NCBI RefSeq assembly: GCF_024347075.1
Contig: NZ_AP024900.1
Coordinates: 1,178,001-1,242,000, forward strand
Reading direction: 5' to 3'
Length of the DNA: 64,000 bases
DNA from: Vibrio rarus
GTDB lineage: Bacteria; Pseudomonadota; Gammaproteobacteria; Enterobacterales; Vibrionaceae
The notes beneath the pieces are model-generated. The model searched no databases, was not told where the DNA came from, and saw only the letters and a list, made by a program, of their open reading frames with translations. The position numbers and the translations under genes are program-made. The stretch's first letter is position 1. Every line of letters begins with the position of its first letter. Shown in pieces: positions 34,871-44,482 of this stretch.

Positions 34871-36088
34871 GTGGGTAAATTAAAACGTTCGAAACACAAT
34901 AAAGAGTTGCGCTGGGGTTACACAACCGGTGCCTGTGCGGCAGCGGCGGCCAGCGCCGCTGTGCGAATGCTTATTTCCGATAGCCCTTTCTCTAAGATTG
35001 AAATTAGTCTGCCTAATAAAGAGCTCGTGACATTTCCATTGGCACGACTAGAAAAACACCTAGATAACCATGCGGTTTCAATACTTGCCGGTGTGGTTAA
35101 AGACGGCGGCGATGATCCCGATTGTACCCACGGCTTAGAAATTCAGTGCAGGGCAAAATGGAGCACTACCGCGGGGATCCACCTTACAGGCGGGCAAGGA
35201 ATTGCAACGGTGACACTGCCAGGTTTAGAACTCCCTGTTGGTGAGCCTGCCATCAACCCCGTACCGAGAGCCAATATTATACAGATGGTGCAACGAGAGT
35301 TGGATTTATCGACACCGTCATGGTCAACGGGTGCGTCGATAGAAGTGCGAGGTGTTGAGTTAACTATCTTAGCCCCCGGAGGGGAAGTGGCCGCCAAGGA
35401 GACCATTAGTGAGCGGCTCGGGCTTATAGGCGGTATTTCAATTTTAGGGACTCGCGGTACCGTGAAGCCTTTTTCTACTTCCGCTTATGCCGCCTCCGTT
35501 AGGCAATCCATTCAAGTGGCAAAAACTAACGGTTTACAGCATGTGGTATTAACGACAGGCAGTCGCTCAGAAAAATCCGCTATAGAGCAGTGGCCTGCAC
35601 TGAGCCGGTTGGCGTTTGTGCAAGCGGGAGACTTTATGGGGGTGGGGTTGCGCGCGGCAAAACGATACCAAATACAGCGTGTTTCGCTGGTGGTAATGAT
35701 AGGTAAATTAGGCAAATTGATCTCTGGGCGCATGATGACTCATGTATCAGGGCATGCCATCGATTTTGCACAGTTGAGTCACTTAGCCCAGCAATCCAAC
35801 ATGCCCGCCCCTTTATGCCAAGACATAGCCAAAGCCAATACCGGACGGCACGTCTTAGATTTAGTGAGAGATCATCAACCCGAGTGCTTTTTGCAGCGTT
35901 TGTGCCAAGAGGCGCAACATCATGCACACCGTTATGTGGCGAATGAGTTGGATATTGAAGTGGTGCTTATCGATTTTGATGGCAAGCCATTAGCTGTGAG
36001 TTGTGGTGCCGGCGTGATAGGGCACTCAAGAGATCATACTCAGCAATCCACTGACCCAATGTTAGGTAAAAAAATATGGATACAATGA
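34871..36088 (+). CDS. cbiD: Cobalt-precorrin-5B C1-methyltransferase
   Basis: CbiD methylates C1 of the macrocycle in the anaerobic route. 405 residues; the N-terminus RWGYTTGACAAAAASAA (about 14-30) is the family signature, with LPNKELVTFPL and later GAGVIGHSRDHT. Start GTG 34871 after TGGAG. It is the first gene of a rightward run of 13 cobalamin genes, and overlaps cbiC by 13 bases. Confidence 0.96.
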   Translation: MGKLKRSKHNKELRWGYTTGACAAAAASAAVRMLISDSPFSKIEISLPNKELVTFPLARLEKHLDNHAVSILAGVVKDGGDDPDCTHGLEIQCRAKWSTTAGIHLTGGQGIATVTLPGLELPVGEPAINPVPRANIIQMVQRELDLSTPSWSTGASIEVRGVELTILAPGGEVAAKETISERLGLIGGISILGTRGTVKPFSTSAYAASVRQSIQVAKTNGLQHVVLTTGSRSEKSAIEQWPALSRLAFVQAGDFMGVGLRAAKRYQIQRVSLVVMIGKLGKLISGRMMTHVSGHAIDFAQLSHLAQQSNMPAPLCQDIAKANTGRHVLDLVRDHQPECFLQRLCQEAQHHAHRYVANELDIEVVLIDFDGKPLAVSCGAGVIGHSRDHTQQSTDPMLGKKIWIQ

Positions 36089-36729
36089 AACAAATGACCC
36101 AGCAAGGGCAGGTTATTGAGAACGATTCTTTCTCGATTATTGATCAGGAAATTCAGCAATTTCACGGAGGTCACAATTTAGATGATGCACAGTGGCCAGT
36201 GGTACGCCGTGCGATTCATACCACAGGTGACTTTGAATTTGCCAAGCTGTTTCGATTTAGTGAAGGTGCTGTTGCGGCTGGAATAGAAGCGTTAAAAAGC
36301 GGCTGCAACATTATTAGTGACGTCACTATGATCACCAGTGGTCTGAGTGCACAAAGGTTGTCGGTGTATAATAACCAAGCGCAATGCTTTATTAGTGATA
36401 AAGCGGTGATCGCAATCGCTAAGCAGAAAGGGGAAACACGAGCCATTTGGTCTATGCGCAGCGCTCGAGATCTTGGTTTATTAGATGGGGCGATTATCGG
36501 TATCGGTAATGCGCCAACGGCGTTGTTTGAAGTATTGAGAATGGTCGAAGCGCAGGAAATTAAGCCCGCTCTTATTGTGGGTATTCCTGTGGGGTTTGTA
36601 AAAGCAGAAGAATCTAAACGCGCCCTTATTGAGCAGAGCAATGTCCCCTATATTGCCAGTATTGGCCGCAAGGGGGGAAGCCCAATCGTGGTCTCTACCA
36701 TCCACGCGCTTCTCTATCAGACGGTATAA
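36076..36729 (+). CDS. cbiC: Cobalt-precorrin-8 methylmutase
   Basis: Moves the C11 methyl to C12 to give cobyrinate. 217 residues; conserved RRAIHTTGDFEF with the catalytic His near residue 48, and GNAPTALFEVLRM plus VGIPVGFVKAEESK typical of CbiC/CobH. Start ATG 36076 (AGGT upstream) overlaps cbiD; an alternative ATG at 36085 overlaps only the stop. Confidence 0.95.
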   Translation: MDTMKQMTQQGQVIENDSFSIIDQEIQQFHGGHNLDDAQWPVVRRAIHTTGDFEFAKLFRFSEGAVAAGIEALKSGCNIISDVTMITSGLSAQRLSVYNNQAQCFISDKAVIAIAKQKGETRAIWSMRSARDLGLLDGAIIGIGNAPTALFEVLRMVEAQEIKPALIVGIPVGFVKAEESKRALIEQSNVPYIASIGRKGGSPIVVSTIHALLYQTV

Positions 36730-36733
36730 GCCC

Positions 36734-37987
36734 ATGGCCAATATTACCGTAGTCGGTGTTAGCGAAGATGGCTGCATGAGTTTAAGCAGTCGAGCGGTTA
36801 ATGCTGTGTCTAAGGCTCGAGTGGTGGCAGGACATTCACGCCATATGGCGTGGTTTCCCCAATTTTCCGGTAATTTTCTTGATATGAGCCAAGGGTTTAG
36901 TGCTTGGCTTAATGAGGTGATTGATCAAGCAGAGGAAGGGGATGTCGTGATCCTCGCCTCTGGAGACCCTTTATTTTTTGGCATTGGAGCCACTTTACTA
37001 AAAAGATACCCCTTAGATGAGGTGCTTTTTATTCCAAGTCAAAGCTCAGCGCAACTGGCGTTTGCTCGCTTAGGGCTCAGTTGGTCAGGGGCGCAATTTT
37101 TATCCTGTCATGGACGGCAACGAGCAGGAATGGTGGCGCAGATGCAATCAGGTGATCTGTTTGCGATTCTCACTGACTCGACAAATACGCCACAAAACGT
37201 GGCTAAGCACATGCAAGAGTTTAATGAAACGGGCTGGAAGCTGACGGTTTGTGAACAGCTTGGGGCAGTGTCTGAAAATATCACCTCGTTTACAGTGCAA
37301 GCATTGGTCAATTGCGATACCCCTTTTGACACGCTCAACATTATTATCGCCCAAAGACAAGCTCCCGCATTGTGGGGTGGGCATGGGCAATTTGCATGTG
37401 ACGATAGCTTTGTTATGCGCATGCCTCAAAAGGGCCTCATTACCAAGCAAGCGGTGCGCCACTTAGCATTAACCCATTTGCGTATTCAATCCCATGACAT
37501 TGTGTGGGACATAGGGGCAGGCTCCGGCTCTATTTCTATTGAGTCGGGCAAATTTGCCACCCAAGGCAAAGTGTACGCTGTGGAATGTAACCCTAGTTGC
37601 TTTGAACATATCAATGCCAACATGCGCAGTCATGGGACTGATAATGTACAACTTATTGCTAAATCTGCCCCCGATGCCCTTGTGGATTTGCCCTCTCCAG
37701 ACGCCGTGTTTATTGGCGGTAGTCGCGGGGCGATGCACGATATCCTCACTTTGGTATGGGATCGCCTAAACCTCGGTGGTCGCCTAGTGGTCGCGGCGGT
37801 CACTATGGATACCGTGGTGGATATCTATCAGTGGGCAAAGAGTAAAAACCTTAATTTTGATGCGCAATTGGTGAATATTTCGCATACCCAACCATTGGCG
37901 CAATATCTTCGCTATCAAGCGCAGAATCCCATCCATCTTTTTTCAATTGTTAAATCTACAGACCCTTCGGGAGAGAATAATGAGTAA
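36734..37987 (+). CDS. cbiET: Fused CbiE-CbiT: precorrin-6B C5,15-methyltransferase and C12-decarboxylase
   Basis: 417 residues. The N-terminal CbiE half (about 1-205) is a class III tetrapyrrole methyltransferase (VVGVSEDGCMSLS, LASGDPLFFGIGATL). The C-terminal CbiT half (about 215-415) is a Rossmann methyltransferase with VWDIGAGSGSISIE as SAM motif. The fusion equals CobL of the aerobic route. Start ATG 36734, four bases after cbiC; a longer frame begins inside cbiC and is not used. It overlaps cbiL by 8 bases. Confidence 0.94.
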   Translation: MANITVVGVSEDGCMSLSSRAVNAVSKARVVAGHSRHMAWFPQFSGNFLDMSQGFSAWLNEVIDQAEEGDVVILASGDPLFFGIGATLLKRYPLDEVLFIPSQSSAQLAFARLGLSWSGAQFLSCHGRQRAGMVAQMQSGDLFAILTDSTNTPQNVAKHMQEFNETGWKLTVCEQLGAVSENITSFTVQALVNCDTPFDTLNIIIAQRQAPALWGGHGQFACDDSFVMRMPQKGLITKQAVRHLALTHLRIQSHDIVWDIGAGSGSISIESGKFATQGKVYAVECNPSCFEHINANMRSHGTDNVQLIAKSAPDALVDLPSPDAVFIGGSRGAMHDILTLVWDRLNLGGRLVVAAVTMDTVVDIYQWAKSKNLNFDAQLVNISHTQPLAQYLRYQAQNPIHLFSIVKSTDPSGENNE

Positions 37988-38780
37988 CGGTAAATTCGGT
38001 CAGCTGTACGCTGTTGGTGTCGGTACAGGTGATAGTGAATTATTAACCCTGAAAGCGGTGCGACTCATTTTGCAGGCTGACGTGGTGGCCATTCCGGAGA
38101 AAACGAAGGGAAAAGCCGATTCGTTTGCTTGGCAAATAGTGACAGGCGCAGTGGCTGAAAATGAGATTGCAGCAGAGCAATGCTTTTTGCATTTCCCTAT
38201 GACCCGAGATGCAAGTATTAATATTCCTGCGTGGCGCGCGGCAGCATTGACGATTTTACAGCGCCTTGAGCAAGACAAATCTGTGGTATTTGTTACCGAA
38301 GGAGACCCTTCGGTATTTAGTACATGGGCGTATATCCAAGAAGAGTTGCATGAAATTGCGCCACAAATAGAACCTATTATCGTTCCTGGCGTGACCTCTA
38401 TTACCGCTGTACCGGCAGCCACTAAAATTCCGTTAGCCGATGGCATGGAGCGCTTTTGTGTGGTGCCAGCAACGTATGGTATTGACAGTTTGGATAGCTT
38501 GGTAAAAGAGTTTGATACGATAATGCTGATCAAAGCAGGACGTATGATCCCACAATTATCGGCAAAATTGAAACAGCTAGGCCTCAGCAATAGTGCCACA
38601 TACGTTTCCTATGCCAGTACCGAGCAACAACAAATTTTTCATGATCTTGACCAAGTACCAGAAGAGCATCGCTACTTCTCTATGGTGCAATTGTCTATTC
38701 GTGGTCGCCGAGGGGTATTGCGCGGCGCGCAGTTAAGCTCTCCACAACTAAGCTCTCCACAGCATGGAGAGGTGCAGTAA
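37980..38780 (+). CDS. cbiL: Cobalt-factor II C20-methyltransferase
   Basis: 266-residue tetrapyrrole methyltransferase: YAVGVGTGDSELLTLKAVR at the start, VVFVTEGDPSVFSTW and VPGVTSITAVPAA as SAM-site motifs. Start ATG 37980 with GGGAGAG. It overlaps the upstream cbiET and touches the cbiG start at base 38780. The C-terminal tail contains a short tandem repeat (QLSSPQLSSPQ) from a duplicated 14-base unit, which looks recent and harmless. Confidence 0.94.
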   Translation: MSNGKFGQLYAVGVGTGDSELLTLKAVRLILQADVVAIPEKTKGKADSFAWQIVTGAVAENEIAAEQCFLHFPMTRDASINIPAWRAAALTILQRLEQDKSVVFVTEGDPSVFSTWAYIQEELHEIAPQIEPIIVPGVTSITAVPAATKIPLADGMERFCVVPATYGIDSLDSLVKEFDTIMLIKAGRMIPQLSAKLKQLGLSNSATYVSYASTEQQQIFHDLDQVPEEHRYFSMVQLSIRGRRGVLRGAQLSSPQLSSPQHGEVQ

Positions 38781-40447
38781 TGAAACTCGCAATATATGTG
38801 ATTACGGTGGCGGGGGAAAAGCAAGCGGCCAAGCTGAAACAAGCCATGCCCTTTGCCCATGTATTTGGTACCGCAAACGCCATCCAAGCATCACCTAATG
38901 CCCGCTTATTAACCTTGCCATTATCCAACTTTGTAGCGGATAGATTTAATGACTATGACGCACATGTTTTTATCTGTGCCAGTGGCATTGTCAGTCGCAT
39001 TATCGGCCCTTTACTGAAAGATAAAACCTGTGATCCAGCGGTAGTGTGTATGGATGAGCAGGGCAAATTTGCCATATCTATGCTTTCCGGTCACCGAGGG
39101 GGCGCGAATCAATTAACCCAAAGAGTGGCGCATATCGTTAAAGGGACACCGGTCATTACCACAGCATCCGATGTGTCGGAAACCGTCTCTGCGGATATGC
39201 TGGGCGCGCCATTTGGTTGGGTATTAGATCCTATTTCTGAGCCCTCCATTACCAAAGTATCCGCGGCTATCGTAAATGAGGCTCCGGTGATTATTGTGCA
39301 ACAGGCAGGTGATAAAAATTGGTGGAAATACGACAAACGTATGCCAGCGAGTATTATCAGCCACACCAGTTTACAGGGTATAGAGAGCGAACATTATCAA
39401 GGTGCCATTTTGGTGACGGATGAGCTGAACTGCGATCTCACCGATTGGCAAAATAAAGTGGTGCTTTGGCGTCCTAAATCCCTTGTGTTAGGGATAGGGT
39501 GTGACAGAAATACCCCCCTTTGTGTACTTAAATCGGGGCTGCAAGCTTTTAGTCAACAATTTAACCTGAGCTTAGATTCTGTTGACGCTTTTGCCAGTAT
39601 TGACCTAAAGGCTGATGAAATAGGGTTACAGCAATTATCGCAAGAAAAACAGTGGCCATTCATCACCTATGCGCCAGAGCAATTGGACGCAGTGGAGGGG
39701 ATTGAACACCCATCGGAGTATGTAAAAAAGGTCACAGGCAGTAATTCTGTGGCAGAAGCGGCCGCATTAACATTGAGCCGTATCCATACCTTACTGGTGC
39801 CTAAGTGGGTATTTAAGCAAGACGGTTACAACATGACCATAGCCTGCTGTCGTAAGTCATTTACTGAGCCACTTATAAGACATAAACGCAAAAACTGGTT
39901 TGGTGAAAAAAAACACGGCAGTGATTCATGTCACGGTGTTTACGATGTACAACCTCAAACAAGGGACGTGCAGACAGAGGTAACCGCTCAACAAATCAAA
40001 GTGAACGCTTATGGCAATGAAGTGGTTGCGGGCTATCAGTGTAAGCCTAAGCACGTAGATTTAGACCGGCCGATGCTGTTTTACAAACATCACATATTGA
40101 TTTGTGAGGGGAAACGTTGCGTCAAACAGGGCAGTAAAAATTTAGCCCATGATCTACGCGCTATGTTGAAACAACAAGGGCTAGCCAGTGGTCCTAAGCG
40201 CATTAAAATTAGTCGCACTATGTGCGTGGGGGCGTGTCGAAATCGCTCAACACTGGTGATCTATGAAAAAAATGCTCACGCTGAGCGCTCTGTCAATAAC
40301 GCCATATGGTTACGCGGTGTTGAAGCGTTTTCCGAGCAGCAGTGGCAGGCGTTGTTTCATGCCTTAGCCAATAATCAACCGGTTATAGATGTGGTAGACA
40401 GCCAATATCTCGCGCCCATACACGACATGGATGGTGGCCTTTTATGA
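38780..40447 (+). CDS. cbiG: CbiG (cobalt-precorrin-5A hydrolase) fused to a thioredoxin-like ferredoxin domain
   Basis: CbiG opens the delta-lactone and releases acetaldehyde. Residues 1-365 form CbiG: N-terminal and central domain (CASGIVSRIIGPLLKDK, MLSGHRGGANQLT, ITTASDVSET), then the C-terminal domain (LVLGIGCDRNTP, ASIDLKADEIGL, GSNSVAEAAAL). Residues about 430-540 add a separate domain with four spaced cysteines (ICEGKRCVKQG, then MCVGACRN), the pattern of a [2Fe-2S] thioredoxin-like ferredoxin. At 555 residues it is about 200 longer than plain CbiG. A similar free ferredoxin-like protein (CbiW) is described in Bacillus megaterium. Confidence 0.9.
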   Translation: MKLAIYVITVAGEKQAAKLKQAMPFAHVFGTANAIQASPNARLLTLPLSNFVADRFNDYDAHVFICASGIVSRIIGPLLKDKTCDPAVVCMDEQGKFAISMLSGHRGGANQLTQRVAHIVKGTPVITTASDVSETVSADMLGAPFGWVLDPISEPSITKVSAAIVNEAPVIIVQQAGDKNWWKYDKRMPASIISHTSLQGIESEHYQGAILVTDELNCDLTDWQNKVVLWRPKSLVLGIGCDRNTPLCVLKSGLQAFSQQFNLSLDSVDAFASIDLKADEIGLQQLSQEKQWPFITYAPEQLDAVEGIEHPSEYVKKVTGSNSVAEAAALTLSRIHTLLVPKWVFKQDGYNMTIACCRKSFTEPLIRHKRKNWFGEKKHGSDSCHGVYDVQPQTRDVQTEVTAQQIKVNAYGNEVVAGYQCKPKHVDLDRPMLFYKHHILICEGKRCVKQGSKNLAHDLRAMLKQQGLASGPKRIKISRTMCVGACRNRSTLVIYEKNAHAERSVNNAIWLRGVEAFSEQQWQALFHALANNQPVIDVVDSQYLAPIHDMDGGLL

Positions 40448-40477
40448 TGTTCAAAATCACTTTCTTTATGGAGGCAA

Positions 40478-41326
40478 ATGGTGGCTAAATTATCTTTGGT
40501 GGGATTAGGTCCGGGAAGTGTTGATCTCATGTCGATTCGCGCCCAACAAACCATACAAAACGCGGATGTGATAGTGGGGTATGCTCTGTACGTAAAACTT
40601 ATTGCGTCACTGATTAATGAGCAGACCTTAGTGAGAACCGGAATGACCAAAGAGTGGCAACGAGCTGATGCCGCTATTCAGTTGGTTGAACAAGGGAAAA
40701 ACGTGGCCTTAGTGTGCTCTGGCGATGCAGGAATGTATGCCATGGCCCCTTTAGTGTTTGAAATGTTATCTTCTAAACAGATTAACATTGAGATAGAAAC
40801 CATTCCCGGCATTACCGCCGCTAATGCGTGCGCCTCTTTAGTGGGCGCTCCATTAGGTCACGACAGTTGTACGATTTCGTTATCCGATTTATTAACCCCT
40901 TGGGAAGTGATCGTGCGCCGTATTGAGGCGGCGGCGATGGCCGATTTTGCCATCACATTTTACAATCCAAGATCAAGAAAACGTCAGCAACATATTGTTA
41001 CCGCGCAACAAATTATATTGAAATACCGCTCAGCCAATACCCCTGTGGCCGTTGTCAATGCAGCTTATAGAGAAGAGCAAAGTGTACAAATATCCACCCT
41101 TGAACACTTTACTGAGCTGGAGTTTGGAATGAATGCTGCGGTCATTGTGGGTAATGAAAGTAGCTACCGATTTGATGACTGGATAGTGACCCCGCGAGGC
41201 TATAAAAACAAATACATTCTCGAAGATGGAGAAACGCGTGCAGGGCAAACCCCAGGACGCGCATTGGAATCCTCTGCCATTGACGCAGAAGTCGAGCAGG
41301 AAACAACGAATAAGGAAGTATTATGA
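40478..41326 (+). CDS. cbiH: Cobalt-factor III C17-methyltransferase
   Basis: Ring-contraction methyltransferase, 282 residues. LVGLGPGSVDLMSIRAQQ, ALVCSGDAGMYAMAP and IPGITAANACASLVGAPLGHD are the family motifs. TFYNPRSRKR in the second half is typical of CbiH/CobJ. Start ATG 40478 after TATGGAGG, 30 bases after cbiG. The C-terminal acidic tail of about 25 residues is not conserved. It overlaps cbiF by 4 bases (ATGA). Confidence 0.95.
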   Translation: MVAKLSLVGLGPGSVDLMSIRAQQTIQNADVIVGYALYVKLIASLINEQTLVRTGMTKEWQRADAAIQLVEQGKNVALVCSGDAGMYAMAPLVFEMLSSKQINIEIETIPGITAANACASLVGAPLGHDSCTISLSDLLTPWEVIVRRIEAAAMADFAITFYNPRSRKRQQHIVTAQQIILKYRSANTPVAVVNAAYREEQSVQISTLEHFTELEFGMNAAVIVGNESSYRFDDWIVTPRGYKNKYILEDGETRAGQTPGRALESSAIDAEVEQETTNKEVL

Positions 41327-42141
41327 CGGTTTATTTTATTGGTGCAGGACCCGGCGACCCAGATCTCATTACGGTAAAAGGGGCCAAATTGGTTGAGCGT
41401 TGTCCTGTTATTCTTTATGCGGGCAGTTTAGTGCCAAAAGCGGTTATTGAGCGCGCCCAGCCTCAGGCTAAAGTGTATGACTCAGCGAGCATGGATTTGG
41501 ATGAAATAACCCAAGTGTATACCGATGCGCATGCTCAAGGGCAAGATGTAGCTCGGGTGCAGACGGGGGATTTATCTATTTACTCGTCTCTTGCCGAGCA
41601 GACGCGTCGCCTCAATGCATTAGGCATTGATTGGCAAGTGGTTCCGGGGGTCTCTTCGTTTCAAGCATCAGCGGCGGCGTTAGGTCAAGAACTGACACTC
41701 CCTGAGCAGTGTCAGACCATTATATTGTCCCGCGCTTCTGGGCGTACTCCGGTGCCAGATAAAGAGAATCTAAAATCACTGGCTCAGCATGAAGCCACAC
41801 TATGTCTATTTCTTAGCGCCACTTTGATAAGAAAAGTGGTGCGTGAGCTGAGTGATGTTTATGCGCAAAATTGGCCTGTGTGTGTGGTAGAAAAAGCCTC
41901 ACACCCTGAGCAACGTATTATTCGTGGTACTTTAGCGGATATCGCTGATAAGATGCACGCCGCAAATATTCGTTCAACGGCCATGATCATTGTCAGTAAG
42001 GTCTTTGCTATAGACGATTTTGTGGACTCAAAACTGTATGATCCAAGCTTTACACATGCCTGTCGTAAAGGGAAAGTGTTGGATGCGGCCATGGACTCTG
42101 TAAAAGTAGCAACTGTTGTAGAGGCGTCGTCCCATGAGTAA
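41323..42141 (+). CDS. cbiF: Cobalt-precorrin-4 C11-methyltransferase
   Basis: 272-residue tetrapyrrole methyltransferase: YFIGAGPGDPDLITVKGAK, VARVQTGDLSIYSSLAEQ, VPGVSSFQASAAALGQELTLP, and SRASGRTPVPDKE, which marks CbiF/CobM. Overlaps cbiH by 4 and cobA by 8 bases. Confidence 0.96.
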   Translation: MTVYFIGAGPGDPDLITVKGAKLVERCPVILYAGSLVPKAVIERAQPQAKVYDSASMDLDEITQVYTDAHAQGQDVARVQTGDLSIYSSLAEQTRRLNALGIDWQVVPGVSSFQASAAALGQELTLPEQCQTIILSRASGRTPVPDKENLKSLAQHEATLCLFLSATLIRKVVRELSDVYAQNWPVCVVEKASHPEQRIIRGTLADIADKMHAANIRSTAMIIVSKVFAIDDFVDSKLYDPSFTHACRKGKVLDAAMDSVKVATVVEASSHE

Positions 42142-43507
42142 CGGTAAAGTGTATTTAATTGGAGCGGGACCGGGAGATCCGGGACTACTTACTTGTCGAG
42201 CCAAAGAGCTGTTAAGCAGCTGTGATGTGGTGTGCTATGACAAGTTGGTCAGTGCGGCTATTTTGTCCATTGTGCCTGATCACGTGCAGTTGCATCAAGT
42301 GGGTTACCGTGGTTACCAAGGGGTTCATATTGAATACGGTATGCACCCAGATGTCACCGAATTTGCCTTGGCGGGCAAACGAGTGGCGCGATTGAAAGCC
42401 GGTGATCCGTGCATTTTTGGCCGCACTACCGAAGAGTGCCGTGATCTGCAACAACATCAAATCCCTTATGAAATCGTCCCCGGTATTACCGCTGCATTAG
42501 GGGCCGCCTCTTATTCAGGTTTTCCGTTAACCAGTGGCGGCATTGCTTCTAGTGTCACTTTTGTCAGCGGACATAAAAACACGCAGGCACTGGCATCATG
42601 GAGTCGTCTTGGTCAGGCGGGGGGCACATTAGTGCTGTATATGGGCGCAAAAAAATTAGCCCAGCATACACAAACCTTAATTGAACATGGTCGCAGTGCG
42701 CACACCCCCATCGCCTTAATTAGCTCAGCAACCAGCGCAGATCATCAGTGTATTACAGGGACACTGGCTTCTATTGCTGAAAAAGTCGCGCAGCAGCAAT
42801 TTATTGGGCCGGCGCTCGTTATTGTGGGTGAGGTGGTCTCTCAAGGAAAAGAGTTAGATTGGCGACACCGCTTGCCATTGACGGGCGCGAGAATATTACT
42901 GTGTGGCCACAGTGCAGAGGTGACAGGGTGGCGAAACAGCGGTGCGGAGGTTATCTGCATCGAAAATAATAAGACACACTCATTGCTTGATGAGGAAGAT
43001 TTAGAGTATTTGACTGCAGTTCCCGAGCTTGCCTTTAGCGATATGCCATCATTTAACTTGTGGTGGCGCGCCGTGCAACATTATCAATGGGATATTAGAA
43101 AATTTGCCATGCCCATGGGCAGTGACAACCCCTTGGTGTGCTCGGCATTAAGAGACATAGGTATTCAAGCTATGCCCCTTTCAGCAAATGCTTTAACCTT
43201 AACCCTTAATGAACAACAAGCGTTTGGTGAGAATAACCAATATTATCTTGTTGGCCACGTAGACAGTCAGCCTTTAGGCTATTCGATACCCGTGGTGGAT
43301 TGGTTATTAGTCGAGGATATTTCTATTTTACACACCATTATCACGCATCACCCTGAAGCCATTGCCAGGGCGCAACTGGTGCCCCTTAATGACACAGTAC
43401 GTCAATGGGCAATACAAAACGGCTACCTTCAACAGAACAGCACTTTTCCTGATTTTATGCACGGTTCAACGATAAAGCACTGTCGAGACGGTATTGATGT
43501 TAGCTAG
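42134..43507 (+). CDS. cobA: Uroporphyrinogen-III C-methyltransferase with HemD-like C-terminal extension
   Basis: SUMT makes precorrin-2 from uroporphyrinogen III by methylation at C2 and C7. The first 245 residues are a complete SUMT: LIGAGPGDPGLLTCRAKE, ARLKAGDPCIFGRTTEE, VPGITAALGAASYSGFPLT, LYMGAKKL. The remaining 210 residues (LTGARILLCGHSAEVTGWR onwards) have the size and start pattern of uroporphyrinogen III synthase, but very weak conservation, so the domain may be degenerate or non-catalytic. Cob-operon SUMTs usually have about 260 residues. It overlaps cbiF and cbiB. Confidence 0.9.
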   Translation: MSNGKVYLIGAGPGDPGLLTCRAKELLSSCDVVCYDKLVSAAILSIVPDHVQLHQVGYRGYQGVHIEYGMHPDVTEFALAGKRVARLKAGDPCIFGRTTEECRDLQQHQIPYEIVPGITAALGAASYSGFPLTSGGIASSVTFVSGHKNTQALASWSRLGQAGGTLVLYMGAKKLAQHTQTLIEHGRSAHTPIALISSATSADHQCITGTLASIAEKVAQQQFIGPALVIVGEVVSQGKELDWRHRLPLTGARILLCGHSAEVTGWRNSGAEVICIENNKTHSLLDEEDLEYLTAVPELAFSDMPSFNLWWRAVQHYQWDIRKFAMPMGSDNPLVCSALRDIGIQAMPLSANALTLTLNEQQAFGENNQYYLVGHVDSQPLGYSIPVVDWLLVEDISILHTIITHHPEAIARAQLVPLNDTVRQWAIQNGYLQQNSTFPDFMHGSTIKHCRDGIDVS

Positions 43508-44480
43508 CTTGCCGTTATCTTGCGCCGAATTAACGTTGGGACAGCAGACTTTAATCAGTGCCTTTATCGTCGTTGCTGCCTTGTGGCTAGATAGATGGTT
43601 AGGTGAGCCGAATCGATACCATCCTTTAGTGGGCTTTGGCCGTTTAGCGAGTCGCATTGAAGCGCTGTGTCGATGCTGCCCTCGTTTGAGCGCAAAACAG
43701 CAGGGGGCGGTTGCTTGGTTCATTATGGTGATGCCGTTCACCTTGTTAACGTATCTGTTATTAGCCTGGGTGTCTCAGTTATCTCTTTATTTATGGCTAG
43801 TACTGAACGCGGTGATTTTGTATCTAACCATTGGCGGAAAAAGCCTTATCCAACACGCACATAACATCTATCGTCCACTTAAAGCGGGCAATATTGTGCA
43901 AGCGCGTTATCATGTGTCGATGATTGTCAGTCGAAATACCGACAAAATGGGCGAACAAGAAATTACTTCATCAACCATAGAATCCGTTTTGGAAAATGGT
44001 AATGATGCGGTATTTGCCCCCATGTTTTGGTTTTTAATTCTTGGCGCACCGGGAGCGGTATTATTTCGCTTAGCCAATACCTTAGATGCCATGTGGGGTT
44101 ATAAGAACCAAAAGTATCTTCATTTTGGTTGCTTTAGCGCCAAAACAGATGATGCTCTTGGCTGGTTTCCTGCACGAATTACCGCGCTGACCTATGCCTT
44201 GCAAGGGGACTTTTACAGCGCCATGCAATGCTGGCGGGAGCAGGCTAAGAAGTGCAGTAGCCCCAATGGCGGGGTAGTGATGACCAGCGGAGCGGGGGCG
44301 TTACGCATTAAGATTGGTGGCCCCACCTATTACGATAATGTGTTGCATGATAAAGAGCCTATGGGCATAGGAGAGCCGGCTCAATGGCCTGCTATTGCCG
44401 CTGCCAATCAATTGGTCTCTCGCGGAAGTTTTATGCTCAGTTATTTGTGGTTAATGTGTGTCATCGTAGGAGTGAGTTGA
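43497..44480 (+). CDS. cbiB: Adenosylcobinamide-phosphate synthase
   Basis: Membrane enzyme attaching the aminopropanol phosphate arm to adenosylcobyric acid. About 327 residues with several hydrophobic segments; DRWLGEPNRYHPLVGFGRL near the start, IVSRNTDKMGEQEITSSTIE and LGWFPARITALTYAL are conserved. Start ATG 43497, overlapping cobA by 11 bases (a TTG is one codon before). Confidence 0.94.
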   Translation: MLASLPLSCAELTLGQQTLISAFIVVAALWLDRWLGEPNRYHPLVGFGRLASRIEALCRCCPRLSAKQQGAVAWFIMVMPFTLLTYLLLAWVSQLSLYLWLVLNAVILYLTIGGKSLIQHAHNIYRPLKAGNIVQARYHVSMIVSRNTDKMGEQEITSSTIESVLENGNDAVFAPMFWFLILGAPGAVLFRLANTLDAMWGYKNQKYLHFGCFSAKTDDALGWFPARITALTYALQGDFYSAMQCWREQAKKCSSPNGGVVMTSGAGALRIKIGGPTYYDNVLHDKEPMGIGEPAQWPAIAAANQLVSRGSFMLSYLWLMCVIVGVS

Positions 44481-44482
44481 CA

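Noticed and set aside
36629..36733. N-terminal extension of the CbiET frame inside cbiC
   Set aside because: The conserved CbiE start is at ATG 36734; the extension is the shadow of cbiC.
38737..38770. Tandem repeat AGCTCTCCACAACT at the end of cbiL as a regulatory repeat
   Set aside because: Only two units and in frame; best explained as a small duplication in a non-conserved tail.
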